Assembly: GCA_902497145.1 (NCBI GenBank)
Contig: CABVDR010000003.1
Location: forward strand, 29,621-93,620
Source: an uncultured Oscillospiraceae bacterium
GTDB taxonomy: Bacteria > Bacillota > Clostridia > Oscillospirales > Oscillospiraceae
Length of the DNA: 64,000 nucleotides
Direction of reading: 5' to 3'
Part shown: positions 53,502 to 61,749 of the stretch, one piece after another
Numbering within the stretch: the first letter of the stretch is position 1
How the letters are laid out: each line of letters starts with the position of its first letter
Notes under the pieces: generated by a model
What the model saw: only the letters and a program-made list of their open reading frames with translations
What the model was told of the DNA's origin: nothing
Database searches by the model: none
Program-made: the position numbers and the translations under genes

Positions 53502-54401
53502 ATGACCAAAGAAGAAAGCGTCCAGCTTATGACGGACAAAATGGCCAAGTTTGTGGCCTATGTGGGCAAGAAGCTGCCCGACGACGTGGAGGCTAAACTG
53601 GCTCAGCTGCGTGAGCAGGAGACCAGCCAGCTGGCTACCACCATTTACGACACCATGTTCCGCAACCAGAAGCTGGCCATGGAACTGGATCGCCCCTGCT
53701 GCCAGGATACCGGCGTGCTCCAGTTCTGGGTCAAGTGCGGCGCCAACTTCCCCCTGATTGGGGAGCTGGAGGCCCTGCTGAAGGAGGCGGTGGTGAAGGC
53801 CACCTTCGCCGCCCCCCTGCGCCACAACAGCGTGGAGACCTTTGATGAGTACAACACCAAGAAGAACGTGGGCAAGGGCACTCCCACCGTGTTCTGGGAT
53901 ATCGTGCCCAACGATGACCACTGCGAGATCTACACCTACATGGCCGGCGGCGGCTGCACCCTGCCCGGCAAGGCCATGGTGCTGATGCCTGGCGCCGGAT
54001 ATGAGGGAGTCACCAAGTTTGTGATGGACCAGATGACCAGCTACGGCCTGAACGCCTGCCCGCCCCTGCTGGTGGGCGTGGGTGTGGCCACCAGCGTGGA
54101 GACGGCGGCTCTGCTGTCCAAAAAGGCGCTGATGCGGCCTCTGGGTACCCACAACCCCAACGAGCGGGCCGCCGCCATGGAGAAGATGCTGGAGGACGGC
54201 ATCAATTCCATCGGTCTGGGTCCCCAGGGTATGAGCGGAAACTTCTCCGTTATGGGAGTGCACATTGAGAACACGGCCCGCCACCCTTCCACCATCGGTG
54301 TGGCGGTCAACGTGGGCTGCTGGTCCCACCGCCGGGGCCACGTCATCTTTGACAAGGACCTCAACGCCACAGTAACAACGCATTCGGGGGTGAATCTGTA
54401 A
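53502..54401 (+). CDS. ttdA: L(+)-tartrate dehydratase, alpha subunit (class I fumarase family)
   Basis: 299 aa. It follows the E. coli TtdA pattern as I recall it through most of its length: [18 protein letters not shown], a DRPCCQDTG cluster cysteine near 67, [10 protein letters not shown] near 107, [12 protein letters not shown] near 147, [11 protein letters not shown] near 186 and [21 protein letters not shown] near 266. The cysteines ligate the 4Fe-4S cluster that binds the substrate. It converts L-tartrate to oxaloacetate. Fumarase or a related dehydratase is the alternative, as the family overlaps. It joins ttdB as TAATGG (stop and start overlap by one base). Confidence 0.85.
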   Translation: MTKEESVQLMTDKMAKFVAYVGKKLPDDVEAKLAQLREQETSQLATTIYDTMFRNQKLAMELDRPCCQDTGVLQFWVKCGANFPLIGELEALLKEAVVKATFAAPLRHNSVETFDEYNTKKNVGKGTPTVFWDIVPNDDHCEIYTYMAGGGCTLPGKAMVLMPGAGYEGVTKFVMDQMTSYGLNACPPLLVGVGVATSVETAALLSKKALMRPLGTHNPNERAAAMEKMLEDGINSIGLGPQGMSGNFSVMGVHIENTARHPSTIGVAVNVGCWSHRRGHVIFDKDLNATVTTHSGVNL

Positions 54402-55033
54402 TGGTAGAGCTGAGAGACGGAAAGAAAGTATTGGTTACGCCGGTGACGGCGGAGGACCTGGCCGATATCCACATCGGCGACATCGTGTATTTGGACGGCG
54501 ATCTGGTGACCTGCCGGGACGTGGCCCACCGCCGCCTCATTGAGGGCAAGCGGGAGCTGCCTGTGGATCTGAAGGGCAAGGCTATTTTCCACGCCGGTCC
54601 CATCGTGCGCCCCATTCCTGGTCAGGAGGATGCCTACGAGATGGTGTCCGTTGGCCCCACCACCTCCATGCGCATGGAGAAGTTTGAGAAGGAATTTGTG
54701 GAGCAGACCGGAGTGAAGGTCATCGTGGGCAAGGGCGGCATGGGTCCTAACACCGAGTACGCCTGCAAGAACTTTAAGGCCATCCACTGTGTGTTCCCCG
54801 CCGGCTGCGCCGTCGTGGCCGCCACCGAGGTGGAGCGCATTGCCGAGCACCACTGGGATGAGCTGGGCATGCCTGAGACCCTCTGGTGCTGCAAGGTAAA
54901 GGAGTTTGGTCCCCTCATCGTGTCCATTGACACCGAGGGCCGGAACATGTTCGAGGAGAACAAGGTTGCCTTCAACCAGAAGAAGGACGCTGCGGTGGAG
55001 GAAATCTGCAAGCACGTCAGCTTTATTAAATAA
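54401..55033 (+). CDS. ttdB: L(+)-tartrate dehydratase, beta subunit
   Basis: 210 aa. [13 protein letters not shown] near 37, [27 protein letters not shown] near 79, [21 protein letters not shown] and [15 protein letters not shown] match the TtdB/class I fumarase C-terminal subunit, which carries the catalytic pocket opposite the Fe-S cluster. Slightly longer than E. coli TtdB by about ten residues, mainly at the N-terminus. Its start codon shares one base with the ttdA stop, so the subunits are translationally coupled. Confidence 0.87.
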   Translation: MVELRDGKKVLVTPVTAEDLADIHIGDIVYLDGDLVTCRDVAHRRLIEGKRELPVDLKGKAIFHAGPIVRPIPGQEDAYEMVSVGPTTSMRMEKFEKEFVEQTGVKVIVGKGGMGPNTEYACKNFKAIHCVFPAGCAVVAATEVERIAEHHWDELGMPETLWCCKVKEFGPLIVSIDTEGRNMFEENKVAFNQKKDAAVEEICKHVSFIK

Positions 55034-55046
55034 ATCATACAAACAC

Positions 55047-55086
55047 AAAAGCACGGGGATCGCTGCTTGGCGATCCCCGTGCTTTT
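55047..55086 (+). terminator. Terminator after ttdB
   Basis: Perfect 16-bp stem (55047-55062 with 55071-55086, AAAAGCACGGGGATCG and its complement), ending in TTTTT. Confidence 0.85.
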
Positions 55087-55093
55087 TGTCTTG

Positions 55094-55124
55094 ATATCAC
55101 ATTTTTTCCAGAATGTGATATAAT
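55094..55124. promoter_or_regulatory. Promoter with overlapping inverted repeat before the GntR pair
   Basis: Inverted repeat ATATCACATT-N8-AATGTGATAT (55094-55103 with 55112-55121) overlapping a -10 element TATAAT (55119-55124). A protein bound there would block transcription, so autoregulation is likely. Confidence 0.6.
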
Positions 55125-55233
55125 CAAAAGGAAAAGAATGCTGTGCCCCCTTTTCTTTCCTGGGCAAGTTCGGTATAATAACAAATTATCAAGGCTTAAC
55201 AGGGGAGAGCCCCAAAAGAAACGAGGTGCCGCC

Positions 55234-55851
55234 ATGAACAGCCCCATGGGCAGTCAGACACTGCGGGATGAGATTGCCGCTCAGCTGCGCCGGGAGATTG
55301 CCTGCGGCCGTCTGGCCGACGGCGAGGAACTGACCCAGGAGCGGGTGTCGGCCGCCTTGGAAGTGTCGCGCATCCCGGTGCGTGAGGCCTTCCTGCAACT
55401 GGAAAATGAAGGAGTACTGCGCCGCCTTCCAAACCGCCATATACAGGTGGTAGGGACCACGCCCCAGCGGCGCAGGCAGGGGCTGGAGTTTCTGGCGGCG
55501 GTGGAGTGCGAGATCGTCCGCCTGAATCCGGAGGGACCTGATTTGGAGAAGCTGGAGGGGCAGCTGACAGGCTGCCGCCGGGCGCTGGAGACAGGAAATC
55601 TGGAAGGGCTGTACCGCTGGGACGACCAGTTTCACCTGGCCCTGGGCCACGGGTTGGACCACCCTGCGATTTTACAATTCCACGCCGTGGGGCGCAGAGG
55701 CCTGCTGGAGGCCGCCGCCGCCCCCCTGCCAGGAGAGACCCTGCTTGCATTGGATCAGGCCATTTTGGACGCCTGCGGGCAGGATCGGGAAACCTTGTGC
55801 CAGCAGATCCAGCGCTACTATTTGGCCTATACTGAGGTGTCGTATCCATGA
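55234..55851 (+). CDS. GntR-family regulator (first of an overlapping pair)
   Basis: 205 aa from the ATG at 55234 (GAGGTG upstream; longer frames pass through the promoter). The winged helix is clear (about 1-75: LTQERVSAALEVSRIPVREAFLQLENEGVL). The C-terminal FCD part (about 85-200) is short and keeps only one of the usual His ligands (DDQFHLALGHGL region), so the effector site may be altered. It overlaps the next GntR gene by ATGA. It lies just after ttdAB and likely regulates them. Confidence 0.87.
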   Translation: MNSPMGSQTLRDEIAAQLRREIACGRLADGEELTQERVSAALEVSRIPVREAFLQLENEGVLRRLPNRHIQVVGTTPQRRRQGLEFLAAVECEIVRLNPEGPDLEKLEGQLTGCRRALETGNLEGLYRWDDQFHLALGHGLDHPAILQFHAVGRRGLLEAAAAPLPGETLLALDQAILDACGQDRETLCQQIQRYYLAYTEVSYP

Positions 55852-56519
55852 AACAACTTTCCCCCATTCAACTGCTTCCCGCCCGGGACCGGGTGGCCGC
55901 CGCGCTGCGGGAGGCCATCCTCTCCCACCAGCTGCTCCCCGGCCGGGAGCTGTCTTTGAAGGACGCTGCCCAGATGCTGGGGGTGTCGGTTACCCCCGTG
56001 CGGGAGGCCTTTCAGATGCTGGATCAGGAGGGGCTGATTGAGCTGCGTCCCAACCGGGGAGCCATCGTCCTGGGCCTGAGCGAGCAGACCATCCGGGACC
56101 ACTATGAGCTGCGTGCTATTCTGGAACGGGACGCGGCAGCGTCGGTGTGCCGTAATGGGGCCGACCTCTCGGCCATTCGGCAGGCCTTTGATCAGTCCAA
56201 AGCGGCGCTGGAGCGGGGGGATTCCCAGGCCTATGGAAATTGCAATGAGATGTTCCATATGGCCATCTGGACAGCCAAGGGGAACAAGAAGATCGTACAG
56301 ACCCTCTCCCAGCTTTGGAACGGCCTGTCCATGGGCCATAAGGTGACCCGGGAGTCCTATGCCCAGATCTCCATGGCGGAACACACCCAGATTATGGAGG
56401 CACTGGAGCGGCGGGACGCTAAAACGGCGGAGGAGCTGATGGACCGGCATATCCACCGCAGCATGGAGAACATTCTCACCCACCTCAGCGCAGCTCCAGA
56501 GCAGGAGGAACAAAACTAA
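55848..56519 (+). CDS. GntR-family regulator, FCD type (second of an overlapping pair)
   Basis: 223 aa. Winged helix about 1-78 (LKDAAQMLGVSVTPVREAFQML) and a complete FCD domain (about 85-215) with HYELRAILE, NEMFHMAIW and MAEHTQIMEAL, giving the Asp/His metal-ligand layout of the family. It starts inside the stop of the previous GntR gene (ATGA), so the two regulators are made together and may form heterodimers. They are related but clearly diverged. Confidence 0.9.
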   Translation: MKQLSPIQLLPARDRVAAALREAILSHQLLPGRELSLKDAAQMLGVSVTPVREAFQMLDQEGLIELRPNRGAIVLGLSEQTIRDHYELRAILERDAAASVCRNGADLSAIRQAFDQSKAALERGDSQAYGNCNEMFHMAIWTAKGNKKIVQTLSQLWNGLSMGHKVTRESYAQISMAEHTQIMEALERRDAKTAEELMDRHIHRSMENILTHLSAAPEQEEQN

Positions 56520-56556
56520 AAACGCCCCGTTTTCCATGGGAAAACGAGGCGTTTTT
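56518..56556. terminator. Bidirectional terminator
   Basis: Arms 56518-56535 and 56539-56556 (one mismatch) with A-run and T-run ends, between the GntR pair and the convergent esterase gene. Confidence 0.8.
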
Positions 56557-56559
56557 TCT

Positions 56560-57450
56560 TTAATCAAAATCTTCCTCAAAGTAGAGCAGGCGCTCCCGGG
56601 GCGGGAAGGGGGTGTAGGGATAATAGGGATAGTAAAGAAACTCCGGTTCCGAAGCGGGTTCCGGCTTGGCTTTCGGCTCTGTCTCCCGCACGCGGGGGGG
56701 CCAGGGTTCCTCCCCCATGGCGTAGGCCAGAAAGTAGGGCATCTGCTTGTTCCACCAAAACCACTTGTGATCCACATCATAGCCCCAGTAGTCCATCCTG
56801 GCCCGGATGCCCTTGCGCAGAAAGACCTGCTCCAGGCGGCGGGTGGCGGACAAAGAGGGCTCCTCGTCGGGAGCCTGCCCGCAGCAGAACACCATGCGGC
56901 GGCGGTTGAAGAGGTCGATGTAGGGGTGATCCAGGGGCATACCGGACAGGCTGACGCAGGGGTCGTTGGCGTAGGCCACCTCGTCCATATAGCCCTGGTA
57001 CATGCCGTAGGTGTCGTACACCCCGGACAGGGCAATCAGTCCGTCAAACAGGTCGGGGCGGCGCAGGAAAAAGTTGGCGGCGTGGTAGGCTCCCATGGAG
57101 CAGCCCACCGTCAGAAGGGCTTGGCCGGTGCCGTTGATCTCGTGGATGCGGGGGACCAGTTCGTCCACCACATAGCGGTACCAGCCCTCGTGCATCCGTA
57201 CCCGGTGGTAGGGATCCCCCCACTGGTTGCACACCGTCTCCGCGTCAATGGGGTCGGCCACAAACAGCTGGATGTGCTCCCGGTCCAGGTCGGCTGCCAG
57301 AGCGTCCAGCATCCCGCTCTCCTCCCACTGGAAGAAACGCCCCTTTTCTGTGGGGATGGCAAGCACGGGCTTTCCGCCGGTACCATAGACCTTGAATTCC
57401 ATGTCCCGGCCCAGACAGTCGCTGTATTCCTTATGGTACGTGGTAAGCAT
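56560..57450 (-). CDS. Putative esterase (alpha/beta hydrolase, esterase D/Fes type)
   Basis: 296 aa. An alpha/beta hydrolase with the nucleophile in GCSMGAYHA near residue 118 and a probable catalytic His in DYWGYDVDHKWFWW near 231; Asp near 201-210 would complete the triad. This is the PF00756-type esterase family, close to the S-formylglutathione hydrolase and mycolyltransferase fold. The last 40 residues (PPRVRETEPKAKPEP ... YYPYYPYTPFPPRE) form a Pro/Tyr-rich tail not seen in the family core. The substrate is unknown. Confidence 0.82.
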   Translation of the reverse strand: MLTTYHKEYSDCLGRDMEFKVYGTGGKPVLAIPTEKGRFFQWEESGMLDALAADLDREHIQLFVADPIDAETVCNQWGDPYHRVRMHEGWYRYVVDELVPRIHEINGTGQALLTVGCSMGAYHAANFFLRRPDLFDGLIALSGVYDTYGMYQGYMDEVAYANDPCVSLSGMPLDHPYIDLFNRRRMVFCCGQAPDEEPSLSATRRLEQVFLRKGIRARMDYWGYDVDHKWFWWNKQMPYFLAYAMGEEPWPPRVRETEPKAKPEPASEPEFLYYPYYPYTPFPPRERLLYFEEDFD

Positions 57451-57550
57451 AGAGACCCACCTCCCGAATCAGGACGATTCTGCCGCTGGATAGATATTTT
57501 CCTATTCATATCATAGCACAAAAGACTGCCGGGGACAAGAGGCACCCGCT

Positions 57551-58753
57551 TTAGGCCATGTGCAGGGAAGCAATAAACTGCCGGGCCACCCGGGGGGTGC
57601 GGCCGGCGTGGCGGATCTCCCACTCCATGGCCTTGGCGTGAAGTACCTCCCGGTTCATCTCCAGCCCCTCCAGGTCGGCAAGATGGTCCACCAGGCTGAG
57701 GTACTCCTTCTTGTTCATGGTGAGGTAGGGGATGCGCAGGCCAAAGCGCTCGGCCAGGGCGGTCTTCTCCGCGATGGTCTCAAAGGCATCCACCTCGTCG
57801 TTGCCCCGGTCGGAGAAGTTCTGGCGCACCAGGTGGCGGCGGTTGGAGGTGGCGTAGATGGCCACATTCACCGGCCGCTTTTCCAGGCCGCCCTCCAGAA
57901 TGGTCTTCATGGAGGAGTAGGTCTTGTCGTCCTGGTCAAAGGCCAAATCGTCAATGAACAGGATGAACTTGTGCCGGCGGCCGCCCAGGGAACGCATCAG
58001 CTGGGACATGCCCACCAGGTTTTCCTTCTGGATCTCAATGAGGCGCAGGTCCTCCATCCCCTCCTGATAGAGCATGGACTTCACCGTGGCCGACTTGCCG
58101 GTGCCGCCGTCGCCGAAGAGGAGCACATTGTTGGCCGGGCGGCCGGAGACCAGCAGGCGGGTGTTGTCCAGCACCTGCTGCCGCTGCTGGTCGTAGCCCA
58201 GCAGCTCGATGGGGTGGGGGCAGTCGGGGTCGGGGACCGGCACCAGATGGCCCTCCTCCCACAGGAAGGCCCGGTACCGGGCGTACAGGCCGCAGCCGTG
58301 CTCCCGGTAGAAGGCGGTGAGGGATTCAAAGGTGAAGGGGGCCTCCGCCTCCCACTGGGGCAGCGCCTTTACCACCGGGGCGTACTCCGCGGGCAGGGCG
58401 GCGACAATGGCCTCCAGATAGGCGGAGCAAGGGGTGCGGGCCAGGTCCAGCAAGGTCTCCACGTCCCGGCGGGCGGCCTGCTCCAGCACCGGGTCCTCAC
58501 CCCCCAGGTCTGCCATGATGCCGTAGGGATTGTCGGTGTAGCGCAGCTGATCCCACAGCCAGGCCCCCAGGCTGGAAAAGCCCTCCCGGCGCATTTGATA
58601 GAAAACTTCACTGTATCGGTCCAGAGCCGTCTCTCCGTCCCGCTTGCGGCAGGCGGACCAGAATTGGTCCATGGCGGTCATCAGCGGGGTCTGGAGGACG
58701 GGGCGATAGACGCTCACGCCCCGCAGGGCGGCGGCACGCGCGGCAAGTTCCAT
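57551..58753 (-). CDS. AAA-type ATP-binding protein, DUF815 family
   Basis: 400 aa. Walker A GDGGTGKSA near 212 and Walker B KFILFIDDLAF near 262 are intact, followed by YATSNRRHL (sensor 1) near 302 and an arginine-finger candidate in RQNFSDR. The N-terminal 190 residues are helical and not recognised. DUF815 ATPases are widespread in bacteria with no firmly assigned role. It is divergent from dus. Confidence 0.86.
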   Translation of the reverse strand: MELAARAAALRGVSVYRPVLQTPLMTAMDQFWSACRKRDGETALDRYSEVFYQMRREGFSSLGAWLWDQLRYTDNPYGIMADLGGEDPVLEQAARRDVETLLDLARTPCSAYLEAIVAALPAEYAPVVKALPQWEAEAPFTFESLTAFYREHGCGLYARYRAFLWEEGHLVPVPDPDCPHPIELLGYDQQRQQVLDNTRLLVSGRPANNVLLFGDGGTGKSATVKSMLYQEGMEDLRLIEIQKENLVGMSQLMRSLGGRRHKFILFIDDLAFDQDDKTYSSMKTILEGGLEKRPVNVAIYATSNRRHLVRQNFSDRGNDEVDAFETIAEKTALAERFGLRIPYLTMNKKEYLSLVDHLADLEGLEMNREVLHAKAMEWEIRHAGRTPRVARQFIASLHMA

Positions 58754-58808
58754 GGTTCTTCGCTCTCCTTATATGGGTTTTTCCCAATTTTAATGATTTC
58801 TGCCGCCC

Positions 58809-58837
58809 TTGTCAACCAATACCGGGTGTGATAAAAT
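58809..58837 (+). promoter_or_regulatory. dus promoter
   Basis: TTGTCA, 17 bases, TAAAAT (58832-58837). Confidence 0.6.
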
Positions 58838-58893
58838 GGCGTGAACAGTACGGGCCGGGAGAACATTTCCGGCCCTTGACCATAGGAGGAGAC

Positions 58894-59865
58894 ATGGTAT
58901 CCATCGCTGGAATCAACATTGAAACGCCCCTGGCCCTGGCCCCCATGGCCGGGGTCACCGACGTGGCCTTCCGCACCATCTGCCGGGAGCAGGGGGCGGG
59001 GCTGACCTGCACCGAAATGGTCAGCGCCAAGGCCCTGTGCTATCAGGATAAAAAGACCGTTCCCCTGCTCCAGCTGGGGGAGGGGGAGCACCCCGCCGCC
59101 GCTCAGATTTTTGGCAGCGACCCGGTGTGTATGCAGGAGGGGGCGGCCATCGCCCATGAGGTGTCGGGAGCAGATATTATCGACATCAACATGGGCTGCC
59201 CCGTGCCCAAGGTAGCAAACTCCGGAGACGGTTCTGGCCTCATGCGGGACCCGGACAAGGCGGTGAAGGTGCTGGAGGCAGTGATCCGCGGCGCGGGCTG
59301 CCCGGTGACGGTGAAGTTCCGCCTGGGCTGGGACAAGGGCTCCATCAACTGCGTGGAGTTTGCCAAGGCCATGGAGGCGGCCGGCGCTGCCGCCGTAGCT
59401 GTCCACGGCCGTACCCGCACCCAGATGTATTCCGGCACCGCCAACTGGGACTGGATCCGGGAGGTTAAAAAGGCGGTGAAGATCCCGGTCATTGCCAATG
59501 GCGATGTCTTTAAGGGCGAGGACGCACCCCGGATCTTGAAATACACCGGAGCGGACATGGCCATGATCGGCCGGGGGGTGTTCGGCAACCCCTGGCTGTT
59601 TGCCCAGTGTAAGGCCGCCCTGGAGGGCAGGGAGATCCCGCCCATGCCTCCGCTGGAGGAGCGGTGCCGCACCGCCGTGCGGCAGTTTGAACTCTCCGCA
59701 GCCAACAAGGGGGAGAAGATCGCCTGCCTGGAGGCACGGCGGCACTACGCCTGGTATTTGAAGGGCGTGCCCCACGCCGGGTATTACAAGGAACAGATCG
59801 TAAAGATCACCACCCTGGAGGACGTCTATCAGGTGACCAAGGGGATTTTGCGGGACCTAACGTAA
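58894..59865 (+). CDS. dus: tRNA-dihydrouridine synthase
   Basis: 323 aa from the ATG at 58894, which follows AGGAGGAG. TIM-barrel FMN enzyme with LAPMAGVTDVAFR near 16, the catalytic cysteine in DINMGCPVPKV near 101, the RNA/FMN segment VTVKFRLGWDKGSIN near 145, AVHGRTRTQMYSG near 169 and GRGVFGNPWLF near 230. It reduces uridines in the tRNA D-loop with NADPH. The order of motifs is that of the DusB group common in Firmicutes. Confidence 0.93.
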   Translation: MVSIAGINIETPLALAPMAGVTDVAFRTICREQGAGLTCTEMVSAKALCYQDKKTVPLLQLGEGEHPAAAQIFGSDPVCMQEGAAIAHEVSGADIIDINMGCPVPKVANSGDGSGLMRDPDKAVKVLEAVIRGAGCPVTVKFRLGWDKGSINCVEFAKAMEAAGAAAVAVHGRTRTQMYSGTANWDWIREVKKAVKIPVIANGDVFKGEDAPRILKYTGADMAMIGRGVFGNPWLFAQCKAALEGREIPPMPPLEERCRTAVRQFELSAANKGEKIACLEARRHYAWYLKGVPHAGYYKEQIVKITTLEDVYQVTKGILRDLT

Positions 59866-59934
59866 AATCTGTCCTGGACGCAGGTATAAACGAAACAGAA
59901 GGGAAACGAAGTTTCCCACAAAGTTCTTTGCCAA

Positions 59935-59952
59935 GCTTTCTTTCAAGAAAGC
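59935..59952. repeat. Short inverted repeat before the sigma factor gene
   Basis: GCTTTCTT-TC-AAGAAAGC (59935-59952), with a smaller GGAAAC/GTTTCC hairpin 25 bases earlier (59902-59917). It may be a weak terminator for dus or an intergenic repeat element. Confidence 0.4.
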
Positions 59953-59978
59953 GGGAGAGCGGGAAGGAGGTGGAGAAG

Positions 59979-60590
59979 ATGACCGAGCCGGAGCTAATCT
60001 CCCGGGCCAAGGCCGGTGATGCACAGGCCTTTGAGCAGCTGGTGTTGGACAACCAGAACCGGGTGTATTCCCTGGCCCTGCGGATGCTGGGCGACCCGGA
60101 GGACGCACAGGACGCGGCCCAGGAGGCCTTTCTCAATGCCTGGCGGGCTCTGCCCTCTTTTAAAGGAGAGAGCAGCTTCTCCACCTGGGTGTACCGCCTC
60201 ACCAGCAACGCCTGCATCGACCATCTCCGCCGCCGCAAGCGCCGCCGGGAGCTGGAGGTCGCCTCCCTCACCGGCGAGGAGGGCGAGAGCGACTGGGAGC
60301 CCGCCGACCACCAGGCCGACCCCGCCCTTCAGACGGAACGGCGCATGGCCCGGGAGGCGGTGGAGGAGGCCTTAAAGGCCCTGCCAGACCACCAGCGGGA
60401 GATTTTGGTGATGCGGGAGCTGTCCGGCCTGTCCTATCAGGAGATCGGCCAAGCGCTGGAGCTGGACCTGGGTACGGTGAAATCCCGCATTGCCCGGGCT
60501 CGGCTGGCCCTGAAAAAATTTTTGACTGCGGAAGGGAACTTTTTTGCCTCCGACACGTCTACCCAAAAAGAAGGAACGAAACGGAGGTGA
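59979..60590 (+). CDS. ECF-type RNA polymerase sigma factor (SigW/RpoE-like)
   Basis: 203 aa from the ATG at 59979, preceded by GGGAAGGAGGTGG. Region 2 (about 10-75: DAAQEAFLNAWRALPSFKG and FSTWVYRLTSNACIDHLRRRKRR) and region 4 (about 130-180: HQREILVMRELSGLSYQEIGQALELDLGTVKSRIARAR) are complete, joined by an acidic linker of about 35 residues. ECF factors answer envelope stress. The next gene, overlapping by one to three bases, encodes its anti-sigma factor. Confidence 0.92.
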   Translation: MTEPELISRAKAGDAQAFEQLVLDNQNRVYSLALRMLGDPEDAQDAAQEAFLNAWRALPSFKGESSFSTWVYRLTSNACIDHLRRRKRRRELEVASLTGEEGESDWEPADHQADPALQTERRMAREAVEEALKALPDHQREILVMRELSGLSYQEIGQALELDLGTVKSRIARARLALKKFLTAEGNFFASDTSTQKEGTKRR

Positions 60591-61471
60591 TGGCTGTGAT
60601 CTCGTGTGAGCGTGCCTGGGAGCTGCTGAATCTACAGCTGGACGGGGCCCTCTCCCCTCAGGAGGAACAGGAGCTGGAGGAGCATCTGGCATCCTGCCCG
60701 GCCTGTCGGAAGGACCAGGAGGAGCTGGCCCAGATGAGCCAGGCCCTGCGGGGACTGGGAGAGGTCCAGGTTCCGGCGGACTTTACTCAGCGTGTCATGG
60801 AGCAGGTGCGGGCGGAGTCCCAGGAGAAACCCAAGGTGATTTCCCTGCAGCGGCGCCGCTGGGCGCGGACGCTGATGGGATTGGCGGCCTGTGCCCTCCT
60901 TTGTATCGGCATCTACCGTGTGATCCCCCAGGGAAGCAACCTGAGAAGCGGCATGGTCACCGATGGCCAGGCGGCAGTTTCCGCCCAGCAGCCCCAAACC
61001 TCCGAGCGCTCGGTGGATGAGGATGTGACAAACTCCGGCCAGCAGCCAGCCCAGACTCCGGATGACCAGGAGACTGCACAGCCTCCCGCGGCCCAGCCCC
61101 GCACCGCGGATCTTGCCTCTGATGTTCCCGATCAGAGCGGGACTCAGAGCGGCGGTGAGACGGAGCAGCCTACTCCATATGCCGCGGAGGAGAACGGCGA
61201 GAGCGAGTATGAGGTTCAGAACAAGGCACAAACGCCTGAGGTAACCGCAGCGTCCACCCAGACGGTGCTGGTGCTCAGCACCCTGCCCACAGGGGCCTCT
61301 GCCCTGCTGCCCACCCTAGATGAGTGGGAGGCAGACAGTGAGGGAAATGTGAGTTGTATCGTATCCAGTGAGGTGCTGGAGCGGCTGTGTCAGCTTTTGG
61401 ACCAGGCGGGAACGGAGTATACCGTTACCCCCGAGCCGTGGAGCGAGACGTGCATTGTGCGTTTGGGGTAA
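60590..61471 (+). CDS. Membrane anti-sigma factor with zinc-finger domain
   Basis: 293 aa. The start is ATG at 60590 overlapping the sigma factor stop (TGATG); a GTG at 60596, 8 bases after GGAGG, is equally possible. The N-terminal ASD/zf-HC2 motif HLASCPACRK holds the H-x3-C-x2-C zinc ligands. One membrane helix (about 85-105, TLMGLAACALLCIGIYRVI) follows. The outer part has a long Gln/Pro/Glu/Ser-rich stretch (about 120-220) and a small C-terminal domain (225-293). It should hold the ECF factor at the membrane and release it when the outer domain is cleaved. Confidence 0.88.
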   Translation: MAVISCERAWELLNLQLDGALSPQEEQELEEHLASCPACRKDQEELAQMSQALRGLGEVQVPADFTQRVMEQVRAESQEKPKVISLQRRRWARTLMGLAACALLCIGIYRVIPQGSNLRSGMVTDGQAAVSAQQPQTSERSVDEDVTNSGQQPAQTPDDQETAQPPAAQPRTADLASDVPDQSGTQSGGETEQPTPYAAEENGESEYEVQNKAQTPEVTAASTQTVLVLSTLPTGASALLPTLDEWEADSEGNVSCIVSSEVLERLCQLLDQAGTEYTVTPEPWSETCIVRLG

Positions 61472-61490
61472 CAAAACGGAAAATCATGCC

Positions 61491-61525
61491 AAAGGGGCTC
61501 GGAGAAATCCGGGCCCCTTTTTTAT
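61491..61525 (+). terminator. Terminator after the anti-sigma factor gene
   Basis: AAAGGGGC / GCCCCTTT (61491-61498 with 61513-61520) and a run of T. Confidence 0.75.
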
Positions 61526-61636
61526 ATTCTTTGTTAATTTGTACAATTCCGCTGTATTTGGTTACTTTCTACGAAAAAAGGTGGGGAAATGCCGGCCTCA
61601 ACCGGGATGGAACGGGCAATCACGCCAAAAAAACAG

Positions 61637-61665
61637 TTGCCAGAACGGGCGTATTACGTTATAAT
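61637..61665 (+). promoter_or_regulatory. Promoter of the EF-G-like gene
   Basis: TTGCCA, 17 bases, TATAAT (61660-61665). Start near 61672, giving a leader of about 78 nt. Confidence 0.7.
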
Positions 61666-61749
61666 AACCAACAGGATTGTACCACATGCCGGAAATTGAT
61701 CTCCGCGCATATGTGTCACAGATGTTCGAAACAAGGAGTTGGATCAACC

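Noticed and set aside
53502..55033. Fumarate hydratase (fumAB) as the primary call
   Set aside because: The two subunits follow the TtdA/TtdB sequence pattern almost throughout as I recall it. Fumarase remains the alternative because the family overlaps in activity.
61387..61749. N-terminal extension of the EF-G-like protein by 121 codons
   Set aside because: The extension crosses a terminator and a consensus promoter and lacks EF-G similarity; ATG 61750 has AAGGAG upstream.
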